Shown here one piece after another: positions 20,750-33,560 of a DNA stretch of 64,000 nt; the stretch's first letter is position 1, and each line of letters starts with the position of its first letter. The notes beneath the pieces were generated by a model that searched no databases, was not told where the DNA came from, and saw nothing but the letters and a program-made list of their open reading frames with translations. The stretch lies in assembly GCA_933228895.1 (NCBI GenBank), contig OW121855.1, positions 69,712,698 through 69,776,697 of the forward strand, in the 5' to 3' direction. The position numbers were made by a program, and so were the translations under genes. This DNA comes from Platycnemis pennipes. Lineage: Eukaryota; Arthropoda; Insecta; Odonata; Platycnemididae.

Positions 20750-21044
20750 GGTTATACAGAACGGTACTATTTTTTTCACTCGAAACAAAAAATAATATCG
20801 TGACTGTTTTCGTGTAATATCCTTGGAATCCCACAATGGAAGTCTACTTCTGTGACTAAGATTCGCCAAATAAATTAAACTAAACTTACTCAGTTTTTAA
20901 ACCTCAAAATCGTGGTCTACTATCTCTTAGGAATGGGTAGCATTAAGTAGCGAAATTGGGTTTTTAGGCGCTCCAACGGCTAAGGTCGCATTGCCTCATG
21001 TAGATTCAGATCTAAATCCTAAAGCAAGCACAACATCTAACGAC
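20750..21044. other. AT-rich unique DNA
   Basis: Nothing recognised. Confidence 0.4.
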
Positions 21045-21117
21045 ACGCCCTGGGGAAGGCTTTGAACCCACTACCCTTACGTTGCTAGGACGGCTCGTGG
21101 CTACCGCGGTCGACTCC
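21045..21117 (-). mobile_element. tRNA-derived SINE head
   Basis: On the minus strand the B box GGGTTCAAAGCC (complement of 21058-21069) is preceded by GCGGTAGCCACGAGCCG, an A-box-like region, at tRNA-like spacing. The body further downstream (toward 20960) is not shared with other copies here. Confidence 0.42.
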
Positions 21118-22370
21118 GTAAAGAATCAGTGGCGTAATGAACCCTTCTCAACTCTCCTGTCTGGCTCAGTGTAGACGGGAACTAAAATAGATTCTATTTT
21201 CTTTTGGGCAAAGAGTCGTTTTCGTTATGGAGCCTTAGTAGTATCATCGGTGGGGATCTGTTGGTGAAAATCTATTATGGGCCATCATTGTCCGTTTACC
21301 CCACCACCGACCACTTGTCGCGCACCTGCTTCGCTCCGTTGGATGTCGTCACCAGCAGATGCAGGCTTGAGGAATCTGTCTACCCGAACGGGACGCGTCA
21401 GATATTACAGCGCCAGATCTCCCCTTTGAAGTTCCACGATAAGGAGATAAAAAAGAATTACCCGACGCATGCGAATCCCCCCCAATAGCGTTGCTGGAGC
21501 GTCTCATCCATCCATCTTTCCTTCTCAGTCTTTCCCCACCTTCTTCATATAGGATGTACCCCTTACCCCTACAAGCCTGGTCCCACCCCTGTCGTGGGGG
21601 TAATGAGAAAAGGACTCTGAGTTAGGGGGGGCTGGAGGATTCGTCCGTTGAGGTCTCCAGGGCCCACGATCTCCGCTTCCAGCCCCACGCACGCTCGGGA
21701 AGGGCGCAATTAGGACGCGATTTATGAGTTCGTAGGATGATTGCGCGTCTGGTCTACCTCTGTGCATCGTCGACGGGGTTAGGGTGGGGTTGGAGGATAC
21801 TGGGCACGTTTCGTTTAGGGGAGTCGCGGGGGTTTGTATGGGGGGTTGGGTCGTTTCTGGTTCTACTGGCTCTGTGGGGGAGGAGATCAAATTGGTATGG
21901 TGAGGGTGTGAGAACAATATGACCCCGAAATTGCCGCCCGAGTGTCTGTGCCGCGATCCAGTCCTCCCTGGCGTTTGCTCCCTCCTATCCCAGAGGACCA
22001 CACTCTCCCATCCCTCCCCTCCTCCTCCTCCGCAGATGCATCTCGTTTCAACCCGCTGCATCTCATAAGAGCGCGCCCCTCGTCTCCGTTTTATTTTTCC
22101 TCGGACCAATCTTGGTGAGAATTCGGTCCTCCCCTCAAGATTTGGTTCTTGGGGAGTCCCAAGCCATTTCCAAGACATTTGGTGATGGGAGCATTACCGC
22201 CTCTGCCGTTGTTGCGTTCGTTTAGTTTTCCGTTCGAACTCCTTCGTCAAGAACGACTTTATATATCTGAAAAAGGAATTTTGAACGTTTTTGCTTATGT
22301 TAGACTCGGGGAACTTTGTTGTGATTTCATTTTTTCGGCCTTTTGGATAAAAAAACTTCCCTCGGCTTAA
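21118..22370. other. GC-rich block, no gene supported
   Basis: A GC-rich segment with a 217-codon minus-strand open frame (21525-22178). It is proline/threonine/glycine-rich with no recognisable domain, and an overlapping frame lies on the other strand. A G-rich motif at about 21775-21804 (GGGGTTAGGGTGGGG, then GGG) has G-quadruplex potential. I do not support a gene, though a fast-evolving or taxon-restricted one cannot be excluded. Confidence 0.4.
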
Positions 22371-24060
22371 CGTTTCCCAATTTCCGTACTTATTTCGTGG
22401 CTGATTTACATCCCTGTGAACGATTACTTAGGGAATAGGAGGACTCCAAACTACATCATTATTTATCAATAACCTTATCTTAGTTAAATGCAAGTAAAGA
22501 TAAAGTGTACCCATTCAACTTTGTATTCTTTTAATCTACGAAATACTTGCGCCCTGCGCTATTTCTCTTTACGCTCTCTATCATTCTCTTTTCTCCCTAG
22601 TTCTTCCCATGTGCATGGTATTTTTTAATTTTTATTATTTTCAATCGTATGAATTTGTGCCTGTTGAGTTTTTTTTACTCAATCCACACAAAAAAATGTT
22701 TCTCTTAATAGAAGGATGATGCTTCCCTCAAAATGTATTCTCACCCCCGCTCTTCGTAATACGACTTCTTTTTCCATCCCAGGTGAGGATTAAAAAATCA
22801 GTTATGATATTATAATTCCAATTTGGCCGCTTTGAGTGGAATGAATTTTCCCCCCTCCCCCTGTATTACCTTCCTCCCTCATCTTTCCCGACTCCCTCTC
22901 AATTTCTCATCCTTCCCACCTCCTGTTTTATGCCTCATCCTGCGCTCCTACCTCGTTCATAACTCTCTGGAACATAGCGTTCCTGTTTTCGCTATACATG
23001 CCGACGATACCCATTCCCAACGTCCATTCCAGCTTGTTAATGCTCTCGCACGAAACGCTTTACGCTTACCTTCAGCCAAATTACGCCATGAATTATTGTT
23101 TCAGGGTTAAAATATAGTTGTTCCGTTTCCCTTCCCGACTTTCCGTTTCGGCATGATTTAATTATCGCCGATCAGCACCTTGTTCAGTGCGTTTGCCCTT
23201 TCTCTGCGGAGACTCCGTCTCGAGCATAATAAAGTATGCATCTCTCACAAATTTCTCTGCTTATTTCCCACACACCAATTCCAGTCCCCCTCGCTATGGT
23301 CCATGTCTCCCCATTCAACCCTTCGATTCCTCATTCCCCAAACCGTACCCCCTCCAATGGAGCCTGGCACAACTCCAGGGCCGTTCGAAATCGTTATTTT
23401 CCGTGTCTATTCTATCGATGTTATTAAATGAAGGAACCGGTGTACTAATTCCTGAACCAAAAAAGTGTAAGTTTCCGCAGCTAATTTTATTTGCTGACGA
23501 CCAGTTACATCGCCAAAGCTCTATACTTTTGTACACATGTGGCATTGAAATTACGCGAGGCATGCGTTAACTTCGTGTAAACAATCATATAGTTAGTAAA
23601 TACATTACCGGTACCGTGTAAAGTCAACTAAATTTACCGAGTGAACTCGGTGGCTCAACGTACAATACCGTTTATAATTTTAAACACTCATGATGTGGAA
23701 CAGACTTTGCACAAATCTTGTCCAAATATTTGAGGTTACATGACGAACGTGCAAGGGGATGTCCAAAGCAAGTATACAAAGGCGTAATGCGAGAAGAGTT
23801 TCATGCAGGCAAGCATAACAAGCCCAAAACAGTTTATTGTCTGTCATAATAAAATATCTTGGGCTAACTTAAGTTTAATCTATTATTAAACGCGGGATAA
23901 ATGGCATTAAACATATGTCTTTCTTATGTCACTCTAATTATCCTTGTGATCTGACATACCAGATTGCACTGGGTTATTTATATAATTTTAACGAATTCTG
24001 ACTCATGAACCCTCAGGTTTTTTTTACCGTCCTCTATTTTAAATGGTTATACATGATGAT
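22371..24060. other. Unique non-coding DNA
   Basis: No gene recognised. The 22820-23440 segment is pyrimidine-rich on the plus strand and yields several overlapping frames with serine/proline-rich products. The remainder is AT-rich. Confidence 0.4.
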
Positions 24061-24100
24061 GTGTTGTCTTGAGCTCTTATGTGTTGTCTTGAGCTCTCAC
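24061..24100. repeat. Tandem duplication, 20-bp unit x2
   Basis: GTGTTGTCTTGAGCTCTTAT (24061-24080) is followed directly by a second copy differing at three of the last four positions. Confidence 0.8.
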
Positions 24101-24109
24101 ACTTTTTAT

Positions 24110-24260
24110 CTCATGTTTCTCTTGGTTCTCCTGCCGGTGTATCTCCCTAATAATATAAAAATACCTCTATTCGTATTCTCATCTACCTTACCATAATACG
24201 CTGGATACTTCAAGCTTTGAAATTACTGAATGTTGAACTATAGTTAGGTATAAATCAGGT
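24110..24260 (-). mobile_element. Possible LINE family B 3'-UTR relic
   Basis: The plus-strand TATCTCCCTAAT and CATAATACGCTGG segments correspond to TATCTCTCTAAT and CATAATACGCTGG at 42760-42795, and to AGTATAACGCTGG at 11690. Those lie between the reverse-transcriptase remnant and the 3' end of family B copies. No RT or 3' terminus is visible next to this piece, so the assignment is tentative. Confidence 0.35.
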
Positions 24261-25037
24261 ATTTGGATTATTAACTCTCTAATTTAAATATACCACATTA
24301 TCATCAACTATTTATCGCAGTTGTTTCTTCAGTAAATGGTGAATTTTCTGAACAATAGTATAATATATCTCTCTAGTTTAGTCCCTATGATCTAATCTAC
24401 CGGAGTGGAATGGAGTCGTATATCGTGTATGGAGGTTCGATGTTGAAAATGGTGCATTGCGTGGCAATAACCAAAACCTCTGAATCTACGGCCTGAAAGC
24501 ATTCCAGTGCTCCCCTCTCCCGAAACCTCGAGGCCGAAAGAGAAACCATCCAGCCTGCGGTGAAAACCATTCGACAACTGCTTTCCCCAGACGTTCCCAA
24601 GGGGGTTGGTTCCCCCTGCGACCCCTCGTTTTGGCCCGCTTCAGAAAGTCCCTTCCACACCCAGCTCGTCCCTCTCTCTCTACTCTAAACCTCCATTTTC
24701 CTCATTCCTCCCAACCCCTCCCCTTCCGATTCCCACGCGTAGGGGGATTCGGCGTCTCGTCGACCTTTACCCTTGAGTCGCGAAGCCATCTTCGAAGTCT
24801 GCCGGTCCCTGCGATCTCAAGCAGCATCTTTCTCCTGACTAGAAGACGTTGATTTTAGGTCCAACACGGGTAAATGTCTCGCTACCCATAATCTAAAATG
24901 TTAGGTACGCGTCTTACTGCTGCGCGACTATGCGATAATCCTAAAACTCTACATGGTGCGGTGTTGATATCATATTTCTCATATCACTGAACACTGAGTA
25001 AGATGAGAAAGAACGAAATGTTTGAGAAATGTGACAC
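24261..25037. other. Non-coding DNA, moderately GC-rich
   Basis: The 24400-24850 segment is GC-rich with open frames on both strands but no recognisable domain. No splice or promoter signals stand out. Confidence 0.4.
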
Positions 25038-25312
25038 GTACATCTACATCTACGTAATACCCTGCGAGCCGCCACGAGGGTGTGTGGCAGGGGGTGAAGA
25101 TCACCATAACATGTACAATTGGCGTGCAACTAGGCTACTACATGGAAACATGCAAGATAATAGGGTCATATGCAGCCAGATGGTTTGTATCTACATAATA
25201 AGAAAGGGATTATCGGTTGTTATTACATGCACTCATGCACTACAGACTACTCTAAAATAGTTCTCCTACTTAAACCTTTGCTACACTGCCTATTGTTCTC
25301 TCAAGGTACGCG
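25038..25312 (-). mobile_element. LINE family B 3' end, about 275 bp
   Basis: The plus strand begins ACATCTACATCTACGTAATA and continues through CCGCCACGAGGG, GTGTGTGGCAGGGGGTGAAG, TGCACTACAGACTACTC and TGCTACACTGCCTATTGTTC. The whole length aligns in order with 42480-42730. The copy at 42 kb continues into a reverse-transcriptase remnant; this one stops earlier, so it is a 5'-truncated insertion on the minus strand. The ATGTAG-type tandem hexamer is the element's 3' tail. Confidence 0.7.
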
Positions 25313-28300
25313 GTACATAATGTTATATGCAACATTTTACTCCTAGTCTCGTACTATAGCGTTGAAAATTTCCATAGGTAAAGTATACGTGTATCTTCTG
25401 TATCGGGAATAGAATCACCGATATTATGCTTTCTAGGCCGTGAACAAACCACTGTACTCTCCCAAATACTTCATGCCACGAGGATGGTCTTTAGAATAAT
25501 CTCTTTCATTATCTAGCTCCCATGGATTTTTCTAATATTAGCTTTGGGATCAGATATTCTGGGAAACGTGATAGCCTGCCCTTTCTGCTTGAACACTAAA
25601 GACCAATGCATCTACTCGCGATGCAGGAAATATTTTTATTCTGGCAATTTATTACGCAAATATTAATAGTAGAGGTGTAGATGGAAATCCGGATAAAATT
25701 ATGCAGTGGCTGCATATGGCATTTTGGTTCAATTTCCGTTGATGGTGGCGTTTTGAAAGCCAGATTCCGCCCTGCAAGTGCAGTTCGTTATGACCCGAAA
25801 TGACTAGTGATAGCTCGCCCAAATAGATCCTCCAGAAATTACCATTTAAGCAGCAGTTTATTAATGTGTTGGCGTTTTACGTGACACAGAATGAGGTAAC
25901 TTCACTTGGTAAAATTTAAAAATAACAGAGAAACAGAGATCCCATCTGTCACTAAGTAAACCTTAACTGCTATTATTAGTAGTTTAATCAACTCTGGATA
26001 ATAATCATGAATGTTCAATGTATCTCGAATTTGCGTGGTGCTAAAACACTTAATTTTTGTCGTAAGTCTAACGTACAATATGCAAAAATGCTCTGGGATA
26101 CGAGAACATTTTTTCATTTCCGAATGTTTTCTGGAGCATCGGCATATGAAGCTTCGAAATTATGGTGATGCCAATAAAACGGATTGAACCGAAGTTTTTG
26201 TGCGACGAAGTGTATGGCCTGTATGAGTTTGACCTCTATCGAGCATTTTTTCGTGTAATGCCGGAAACGGATAACAATGCTGTCCGCTGCACTCCTGAAA
26301 GTCGGTCATGAATTTTTCCACGCGACAGAAATACTTCGATATTTACGGCAACTATTTGTTCTGGGGCATTTTCCTCGTCGGGGACCTTCCCCCTTCCCCC
26401 CTTTACGGTCCGTTCGTTTCCCCACACCCCTCCTCGCGCACGGAATTTTTTCCGCCGGAGACACCAGTTGAGTTTCATAGAATTCCGCGATCATAAGATA
26501 CGCTCTCGCGTACATACCCATAAGCGCGAACGAAAATAAAGAGGTTAGTTTTACGAGGGGGGATGCCGCGCGGCATTGTGGGCCAATGACGTCGGCAGGT
26601 ATTGCCCCCCCCACCCCCCTCCGATTAACGTTCCGCACCGTAACCGAATCGTGCATCTCCTTCGATGATCTCCATCGTGCCCGGCGGTAAACTGCGCTCC
26701 CGTCGTTCGACTGTTTTTTTCCCGCCGCCCCCGGAAACTATGCATAGAGGGCAGGGTTATCAATTTGGTGCGTTGGGGGTAAAATTTATGAGGGTGGGAG
26801 AGGCAAAAGGGGGGGTAGGGTTAATTTTTTTTTCTTTTTCATCCATTATGTTTTACTCCCGTTTTGTATTTTTTTTCCTTTTCATTCCCCATTGAAGTTC
26901 AAATGTCTCCGTGCTTCGAGCAGGGACACACAACGCCCGCATTGCTTCAGCGTCCTCTGTTGTAGTTGTTTGCGCTTATCTGCCGGATTCTTTTATGCGG
27001 AATGATGAAAATGCAGAGCACTAAACCTTTATATATGTCCATCTCTTTCTCTTGTAGGCTTTTCGTTTCGGGCGTAAAAATAACCTTCCTGTGGAGGAAT
27101 GTCTGGGACAGGTTAGCACACTACTCGTATTATTATACTCCGCCCCCACAACCCGTTTCGTTTCTTTTCGAACGAAAGTATTAAGTAGGGCTGCACGGTA
27201 CTCAATTTTCTCCCTCAACCGGCGTCTCAAAACACTTATCGAGACGGCGACGATTTATCGACGCGATATTTATTGTCATATCGAGCAGTACCAAACGTCC
27301 ATATCAAGTATTGCAAGTATTATTGATGCTACCGTCAATGTTTATTGGCAGTTTGGTCAAGAAAGATGCGAATATTTGGAACTGAAGAAGAATAATTTGT
27401 GTACGATAAGTTTGTTCTTAGAAGTATTTATGTCCATCCAAATCATACTTCACCGGTAAAATACTAGTAAGTCAATTAAGTTGTCTTACAATAAGCGGTA
27501 ATTATTACCTACGTGAATCTTTCAGACATTTATGATCGGTCATAAGTGCCATTCATTAAATAATCATAGAACCACATCGTCCACTTCGATATATAGATTA
27601 GTATCGCATTTAACGCTATATCGATAGTAATTGCGTACCCTTGATAGTACCTATACATCGCTGTCATCAAATAATTCGTGTCGATCCGGGCTAAAAGTAA
27701 ACAATATCAATGTGACAGCTATGCATCATCATTTTGCACAGTCATACAAATAAGAATAAACGACGCCCCCGAATTTCTGTCACGGCGAATTCATTTACAT
27801 TGTACTGAATACATTGAGTACAATCGTAGGTGAAATAATTCCGAAAGGTCGCGCGTGTTTACGCACCGTCAGAAATTGTAGTTCGAAACGCTTCCAAATT
27901 AACATGTTGAGTGCTGGTCATCAGTTGGGAACTGTATACAAGTGAATTAAGATATTCGACAGACGCTAGCGAAACAGGCAACGGTTGGGTGTTTACGTAT
28001 GGCGAAGTAGAGAGGTGTCATAAATAATTCAATGCATTGAAACCCTGTTCAAAAGCATAAGGCATTTAATTAAACATTAGTTATCACAGGTACCTAAATC
28101 TTCAATGAATGAAAATCGGTAGAGCTGAACAACAATGTTACAGAGATGTACGAATTTTGCATTTAATAGTCATATCAAAATTGTGTTTTCTATTTTCATT
28201 CTTTTGTAGTATTTTTTTAAATTTAGAACCATTTTTTATGGTTTTCCCTTAATTGATTTATTAAGATAAATCCCTCCTCCCTACAGATGCTAATGCATCA

Positions 28301-28550
28301 CTGCTACAAGCAGTGTGCCTAGTTACGGCCTAATGCTTGATACGGGTTGCACGGTCCAAATAAATTGTAGAGTCACAGAGATTACCTTTCGTTCTGATTT
28401 ACCGCACATAGACTCCACAAAGTTTGCACTGGGTCGTTAAGTATTCTTAATTGCCGGACTCGGACTTGGGGTTTTTGAAAAGTGAAGGACCATTACCTCT
28501 GCGCGAGGTACGCTCACGAACGAGATTAGCCACCAGCTTGTCGCTTTTTC
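25313..28550. other. Unique non-coding DNA with a GC-rich block at about 26340-26780
   Basis: Mostly AT-rich. A CpG-containing GC-rich block spans about 26340-26780, with overlapping frames on both strands and no recognisable domain. It holds a TGACGTCG half-CRE near 26587. AGGGCTGCACGG near 27187 and the ATATCGATA-rich 27590-27640 segment looked transposon-like but gave no matched ends. I recognise no gene. Confidence 0.4.
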
Positions 28551-29530
28551 ATGAACTACACGCACTTCCGCCGGAGGGCAGCACCGACTTTGCATGGTTT
28601 TTGTAGGAGGGAGTCGGGGATGAGTTTGAATCGGTCACTACACATGATGATGGTGGAAACGTTTCGTATAACCCTTTACTCCCCCTCCTTCGTGTCCAGT
28701 TTTAGAATTAAAGGAATCGGCGTGGGTAACAAGGAAAGGGACGGAGTTTTTCAGGACAGTAATTGAGCTGTTTTTTTCATAATGGGAACTGTTTTGGTGG
28801 CGAGATGGGTGGGAATTTTTTTGAGGTGGGCGTCCTCTGGCTGTTCCCTGCTCCCATGTTGGCCTTGTCCGCCATTTTGATGGGCCTTCCGGTCTCCTCC
28901 CATTGCTCCCTCCCACCACAACTTCACCCCCTCTCCCACCCCCTTCTAGATTCCCCCACTACATGTTTCACTTCCGTTCTACGCTGCTTGCTTCTCCCCC
29001 CTCTCCCCCCCACCAATTTACCCATTCCTCGTCTCCGTCTCCGTCCAATTGCGATGACTGTGGCCGGGTCACATCCCCCCCTCCGCCCCCGGACGCCTCT
29101 TTGCGCACGGCCCTCTCTCTCTCTCTTTTGCCCTTTCCGGAATTCGGAAAAGTTAAAAAAAAAATCTAAAAAAAACTTCCGACCTGTTCGGGTTGAATGC
29201 GGCGGGGAGTTGGCAGTGGGGTATCATTATCTACTCCCTCGCTTTACAATGTCGCCATGGTTTAGCGCGCCAATATTAGCCATTACCTGTCCGGTAGCAG
29301 CCTCACTATCTCTCCACCGAAAGTGCCTCCGCATTACGCCCCCCCCCCCCCCTCCACCCCACACTAACCTTCCCATCAACCCCCTCTTACACGTCCACCA
29401 ATCCCAACTAACATCGCCGCGCCAAATATTTAGTCGTCGTTTTGTTTTGCTCTCGCGGGAAATGTGTATGCAGGTGTACGTGGAGCTGTTGCGTTTCCCT
29501 CTACGGTCCAAACTAGTAAGGGCCACATGA
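28551..29530. other. GC-rich, C-rich block with a long low-complexity frame
   Basis: A plus-strand frame of 255 codons (28763-29530) is the longest in the window. Its product is a proline/leucine/serine-rich string caused by C-rich sequence, including a 14-base C run at 29339-29352, and an arginine-rich frame overlaps on the other strand. It has no domain, no clear signal peptide and no conserved motif. I do not call it a gene. Confidence 0.45.
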
Positions 29531-29789
29531 TGTGCATGTATACATTTGTATATATTCCCAATGGAGGAACAGTCGTAGTGCGATGTACATTATGTCTTAA
29601 CGGAGGGCAGAAGGAAGGAACTAGCCAGAAAAATTAAAGCTTCACGAGCTTGCATGGCTAATTCCTCGGCTATGAACTCATCTTTGAGACGGCTCCCATT
29701 CGACTACTATTGAGAGGCTACTTGAAGTATACCGGAACCGGCTCGAACACAGGTTTATTGACAATCAGCTGGCCGTCTGTATTATTGAT
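29531..29789. other. Non-coding DNA
   Basis: Nothing recognised between the GC-rich block and the LINE relic. Confidence 0.35.
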
Positions 29790-30310
29790 AATCTTTACCG
29801 GTTTTGTATGAGTCCCTCCACTCTTCTGCAATCCTTTAGCGGCTCCTTCTATTTCCTTATTTCTCTACATATCGGCGAACATTCTACTATGAAATATTTT
29901 CATAATATTAATGATATATTTTCTACCTTATCCTAGCTTGTCCTGTATTCTCCCATCGATAACGAACTTCAGCATTTCATTGTTCCTAGGCACCAATTTT
30001 ATCCAACCTCTTTGGCTTCTCGTTTTTACTAGTAATCATCTTTCCTGCCCTGTCCTGCTCAAAACTTCGTCATTCGTCTTTTATCTCCTCCATTGCAGCT
30101 TCTCCATTCTCCTTCACGTCCACATTTCTTAATCTTCCTATCTTTTCTAATCATCGGTCTCTATAAGGCAGGTATCAGGTCCATAAAAATCCATGCTCCC
30201 ATATCAAGCTCTTCACTAACCGAGATCCCCATCAGAAGTCGTCCTCTATTAGTAATTTTTTGCTTAGCGATGGAAATTATTTTCCTAAAATCATTACTAC
30301 TACCTACACT
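29790..30310 (-). pseudogene. LINE family D relic (RT C-terminal region to near the stop)
   Basis: The minus strand reads, in order and with frameshifts: ISIAKQKITNRGRLLMGISV, NNEMLKFVIDGRIQDKLG and GRKYIINIMKIFHSRMFADM. This order follows the end of animal non-LTR polyproteins, from memory: an IA-AKEAF-RK-LL-like segment, then ML--VIEGRI-GKRGRGRPR, then YIDDI. It is the same type as 16809-16997 and 51855-52330. Internal stops and frameshifts show it is long dead. Confidence 0.6.
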
Positions 30311-31149
30311 ACATTACTACTACTATAAGAAACGCAACCTCTGTTCCAGGTCGTTCCCCCTTACTTTGCCGCACAATACAGTAAAAACTCCTAATCATGA
30401 ACTTGTACTCCCTCATTAGCCCCCTTTAGAATACGGTTTAATAACCAGCAAATTAGAGATGCAAGTTGTATATATTCGTTTTCTCTGCGTGTACCAGTTC
30501 TGCTAAGCTCTGTCGAAACAGCTTGGGTGTACATACGTGTGAAAATGTGTGTGTGTACAAACGTTTTCCGTCGGAATTAAAGTGGGGCTGCATCGTTTTC
30601 CTCGCCCATTTCGGTGACTTAAACCTCCCGTTCCGCAGACCACCGCAGGAATGTTAGAGGCTCTTCCGAAACGGCGAGCCTTTTCCCTGTCGGCCCGAGC
30701 TATCATTTCCGTAGGTTTTTGACCGTCGCATCGTACGAACGCAATGCCTGGCAATGCAGCAGTGCTCTTCCCCTGACCGTGATAAATTCTTGGTTGTGAG
30801 ACGTAAAAATTTTAAATATTCGAGTTGTTATCCTGTCTTCCCACTTTCGGATTCTTCTCTACCTCTCTCTCCCTCTCTCTTTAGGGAGTTGGGCAGGGGG
30901 AGTCGATGTTGGTTGATTCCTATGATGGTTGTTGTTAGGGGCGGAGAAGCAGTTTCCGTCGTGCGCGCGGCGATAAAAATTCATGCCCTGCTCCGAAGAC
31001 GGATTTTTTACGGTCGGGAATTGCTTTCCAGCTGTCGTTTAGTGCCGGGGATTTTCCTCACGTGCACATCGCTAAATGTTCTATCGTAACATGCCCTGCA
31101 CGTCGGTTCATCAAAATAGCTTCACCTCATTTTCATGTCCTGAAACTTC
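30311..31149. other. Non-coding DNA, nothing recognised
   Basis: Open frames at 30466-30657, 30503-30754 and 30754-31089 have no known domain. A short CT-rich tract lies near 30860-30885. Confidence 0.4.
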
Positions 31150-31450
31150 TCGGGAAAGGTGATCGATAGCTAAAGGTCATTTGCGCCATTTCGAATTGGT
31201 GTGAATTTGTTAAGGAGAGGAATTTTTCAAGGAACTGAGGGAGGAAAGGGTGGAGCCGTTGGCGTCGGAATTAGCACGCTCTCAAGGAAAGACACCGGAG
31301 GATCAATGGTTTAACGTCCTATACGACGGACGGAGCACTGAACTCACGGGACCGGTATGCCAATCAAAACTCTGCGTCAGCGGGATTTCGTACCCGGGCC
31401 CATGGGGTGGGGAGGTAGTACTTTAGCCTCACCAACAGCCCGATTTCCAA
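31150..31450 (-). mobile_element. SINE family A, near full length, diverged
   Basis: In minus orientation it aligns over its length with 8284-8615: a head with a B-box remnant (GGGATTTCGTACCC on the plus strand), ACGACGGACGGAGCACTGAA, a CTCAAGGAAAGACACCGGAG segment and GGTCATTTGCGCC near the 3' end. Substitutions in the B box and at CpG sites indicate age. Confidence 0.75.
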
Positions 31451-31600
31451 TTGACACTCATTCTACTTAATTATGAGCTAGTGAACTTTGTTTCTGCCGC
31501 TTTAAAGATGCACCAAATACTTTCATGTGTAGCACTACAGATTTGGTTCATATTAGGAAGAAATCTATAAATAATTAATAACAATATTTATTTATTTTTA

Positions 31601-31735
31601 ACGCGCAGCCACGCGCTGGCGTGGAAACCTAAAGGTCGAGGTTCGATACCCACCCAGGGCTTGGGTGTTGAGTATTTCCCAGGATTTAATTATCCGTTAG
31701 AGCACCTAAAATCTAAGAGTACTCCGACAAAAGGA
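31601..31735 (+). mobile_element. tRNA-derived SINE
   Basis: An almost consensus B box GGTTCGATACCC (31640-31651) follows CCACGCGCTGGCGTGGAAAC at tRNA-like spacing. A non-tRNA body (CAGGGCTTGGGTGTTGAG onward) ends near 31735. The body lacks the family A domain, so this is a different SINE family or a partial one. Confidence 0.5.
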
Positions 31736-32049
31736 ACGAGACGAAGATTCATCGTACAAAGAAAATTGCGTTGACGTGAACATGGCGTTGTATGTTGAAT
31801 CCCGGATCAAGAATGAATGCATGAAATTTCAGTGTAGTTATTGAGTTGCGCTTTCTCTTTCTAATCTGTGTATTCAGTAAATATCTCGAATACTGTGTAG
31901 CACAAATAGGAATAGGGTTTTTAGGAATACTAAGCAAATAATTCGCACTATCATGGTGTAAACGCTTTGCCGTTAGTGAAGTTATTGTAAGACTACCGAG
32001 AGCTATAGCCATTCTCGCAATTATTGATGGTTTTCTACTAACAATCAAG

Positions 32050-32277
32050 AAAGGGAGGAAGAAAACTCGGTGTCGGTATTGGTATTTCCTTTACTGACGG
32101 TGCCAAGGTGTTTAATAGCCTATGCGAGAGGTGGAGAAAATAACTTGAAATACTTTCCACGTGACAGCTAATTAGGGACAGCTTTCTCTCTGAAAACTCT
32201 ACCAATACTGGGACTCGAAACAAGGACCCCGGTATGAAGTCATTGCTATGGCCAACCTTCCAGCTTGACCCCTCCCA
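32050..32277 (-). mobile_element. SINE family A, strongly diverged
   Basis: Minus-oriented remnants of family A in the right order: GGGAGGAAGAAAACTCGGTG, TACTGACGGTGCCAAGG, TAGGGACAGCTTTCTCTCTG and a decayed B box (CTGGGACTCGAAACAAGG on the plus strand). The GACGGACGG motif is lost. Confidence 0.55.
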
Positions 32278-33436
32278 AATCTGATCATGCTCATTTAGAT
32301 TCGGATATATTTGACTCTGTTCCGGCTTCTCATTTTTCAAACTCATCTAACGCCAGAACTCGTGACGGGACACCAATTCATTCCAGTTTTTTTCCCTTTC
32401 CGCATCCCGTGGCAAACGTTGAGTTGAACCTCTTTGTCGAACACGGCGTTTCATCTTTCCGACGGTCCTCAAAATTTTCTCTGCCATTTTACCCAAATAA
32501 ACCTTTTAGCGCCCCCCTTGTCATCAGGCGCAACGCGACGAAATTGCAGGAAAAGGAATCCCGTGCGCCAATTCTTTAAAAACAAGACTGTTGGAAAGAG
32601 AATTTAGATCCATTTGTTTGGAAAAAAAAAACACGTTAAGGAACCACACCGCATCGTCCTCCCGCCTTTACTAACGGTTCCTGATGAAGATGACGCTCGG
32701 AAGGGTGGTCGTGTAAGGAGAGACTGCCTTTGCACCCGAGAAGTTGATAACAAAGCACGTTTCTCGTCTTCGTGAAGACAAAGGAAAGTGCAGGAATTAA
32801 GAGGAATGCCAAGAGGGCGTTCCTTTTCCCTCTTAGTTTTTCTCCTCTTATTTTTCTCTTTTCTGGATGTTTCGGAGTGCCAGCTCGTCAGGATATAGGC
32901 TTACTTTTAGTCATCCCGTTCAAGCGGGCGTGAAGGGGTGGTCTCTCCCCCCTTTGTCGCCCAAGCTTTCTCGTCCCTACCAACTAGTTTCCCGTAGTGG
33001 AAGGGGTCATGCCCTCCTCCTAGTTCCCTCCCCATGCCTTAAGCTAATTGAGGGTCTATTCTGGGAACCAACGCTTTGACGTCGCTCAAATTTAGAGTTT
33101 GGCCTGGCTCTTTGTGCGAACCCGAGGACACTGCTCGTTTTGTTGCTTAAAATCATTGGAATATATCGGAACCCCACGCATAAAATAATAAAAAATGGAA
33201 CGACTTGTTTCAAAATAAGCTAATATAGTTATTAATATTAATTTAAATCATCGCATATTTTGTAAGAAAAAGATACCGCACACAGCGGAGGGGAGTAGAA
33301 TAACCTAGTTTTCTACCGGTCAATTTTTTGTTATAGTAGACCATTTATACTTTGGCTGTGGTGAAAAAGGAAAAATATGGCAAAGAGCAGACTGTGATAT
33401 CAGCTTGATAACACTCCGATATGGAAAGAAAAAGGT
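32278..33436. other. Unique non-coding DNA
   Basis: No gene or repeat family recognised. Confidence 0.4.
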
Positions 33437-33560
33437 CACGGTTTCTTACCTCGCTTAGGTTACCGATGGTGGTTCAAATCTGCGTGGCGTTTTTGGGCCG
33501 GTCCTGCTGAAATCAAGCATTATGATTTTTTGGGAGCGTACTTTTATCGGAAACCGATAT
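33437..33560 (+). mobile_element. tRNA-derived SINE (probable)
   Basis: The B-box-like GGTTCAAATCTGC (33471-33483) is preceded by TTACCTCGCTTAGG in a tRNA-like arrangement. A short GC-rich body follows. No flanking duplication was identified. Confidence 0.4.

Noticed and set aside
21525..22178. 217-codon minus-strand open frame
   Set aside because: Low-complexity proline/threonine/glycine-rich product, no known motif, GC-rich composition explains the lack of stops.
27180..27700. Possible MITE starting AGGGCTGCACGG
   Set aside because: No matching inverted end or target duplication was found.
28560..28590. Third CTCF-like motif (GCCGGAGGGCAGCACC)
   Set aside because: Too many mismatches in the core to list as a site.
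28763..29530. Longest open frame in the window (255 codons)
   Set aside because: Product is proline/leucine/serine-rich because the DNA is C-rich; an opposite-strand frame overlaps it and no domain is recognisable.
32680..32720. Hammerhead-like CTGATGAAG
   Set aside because: No stem II hairpin or GAAA box follows at the right distance.
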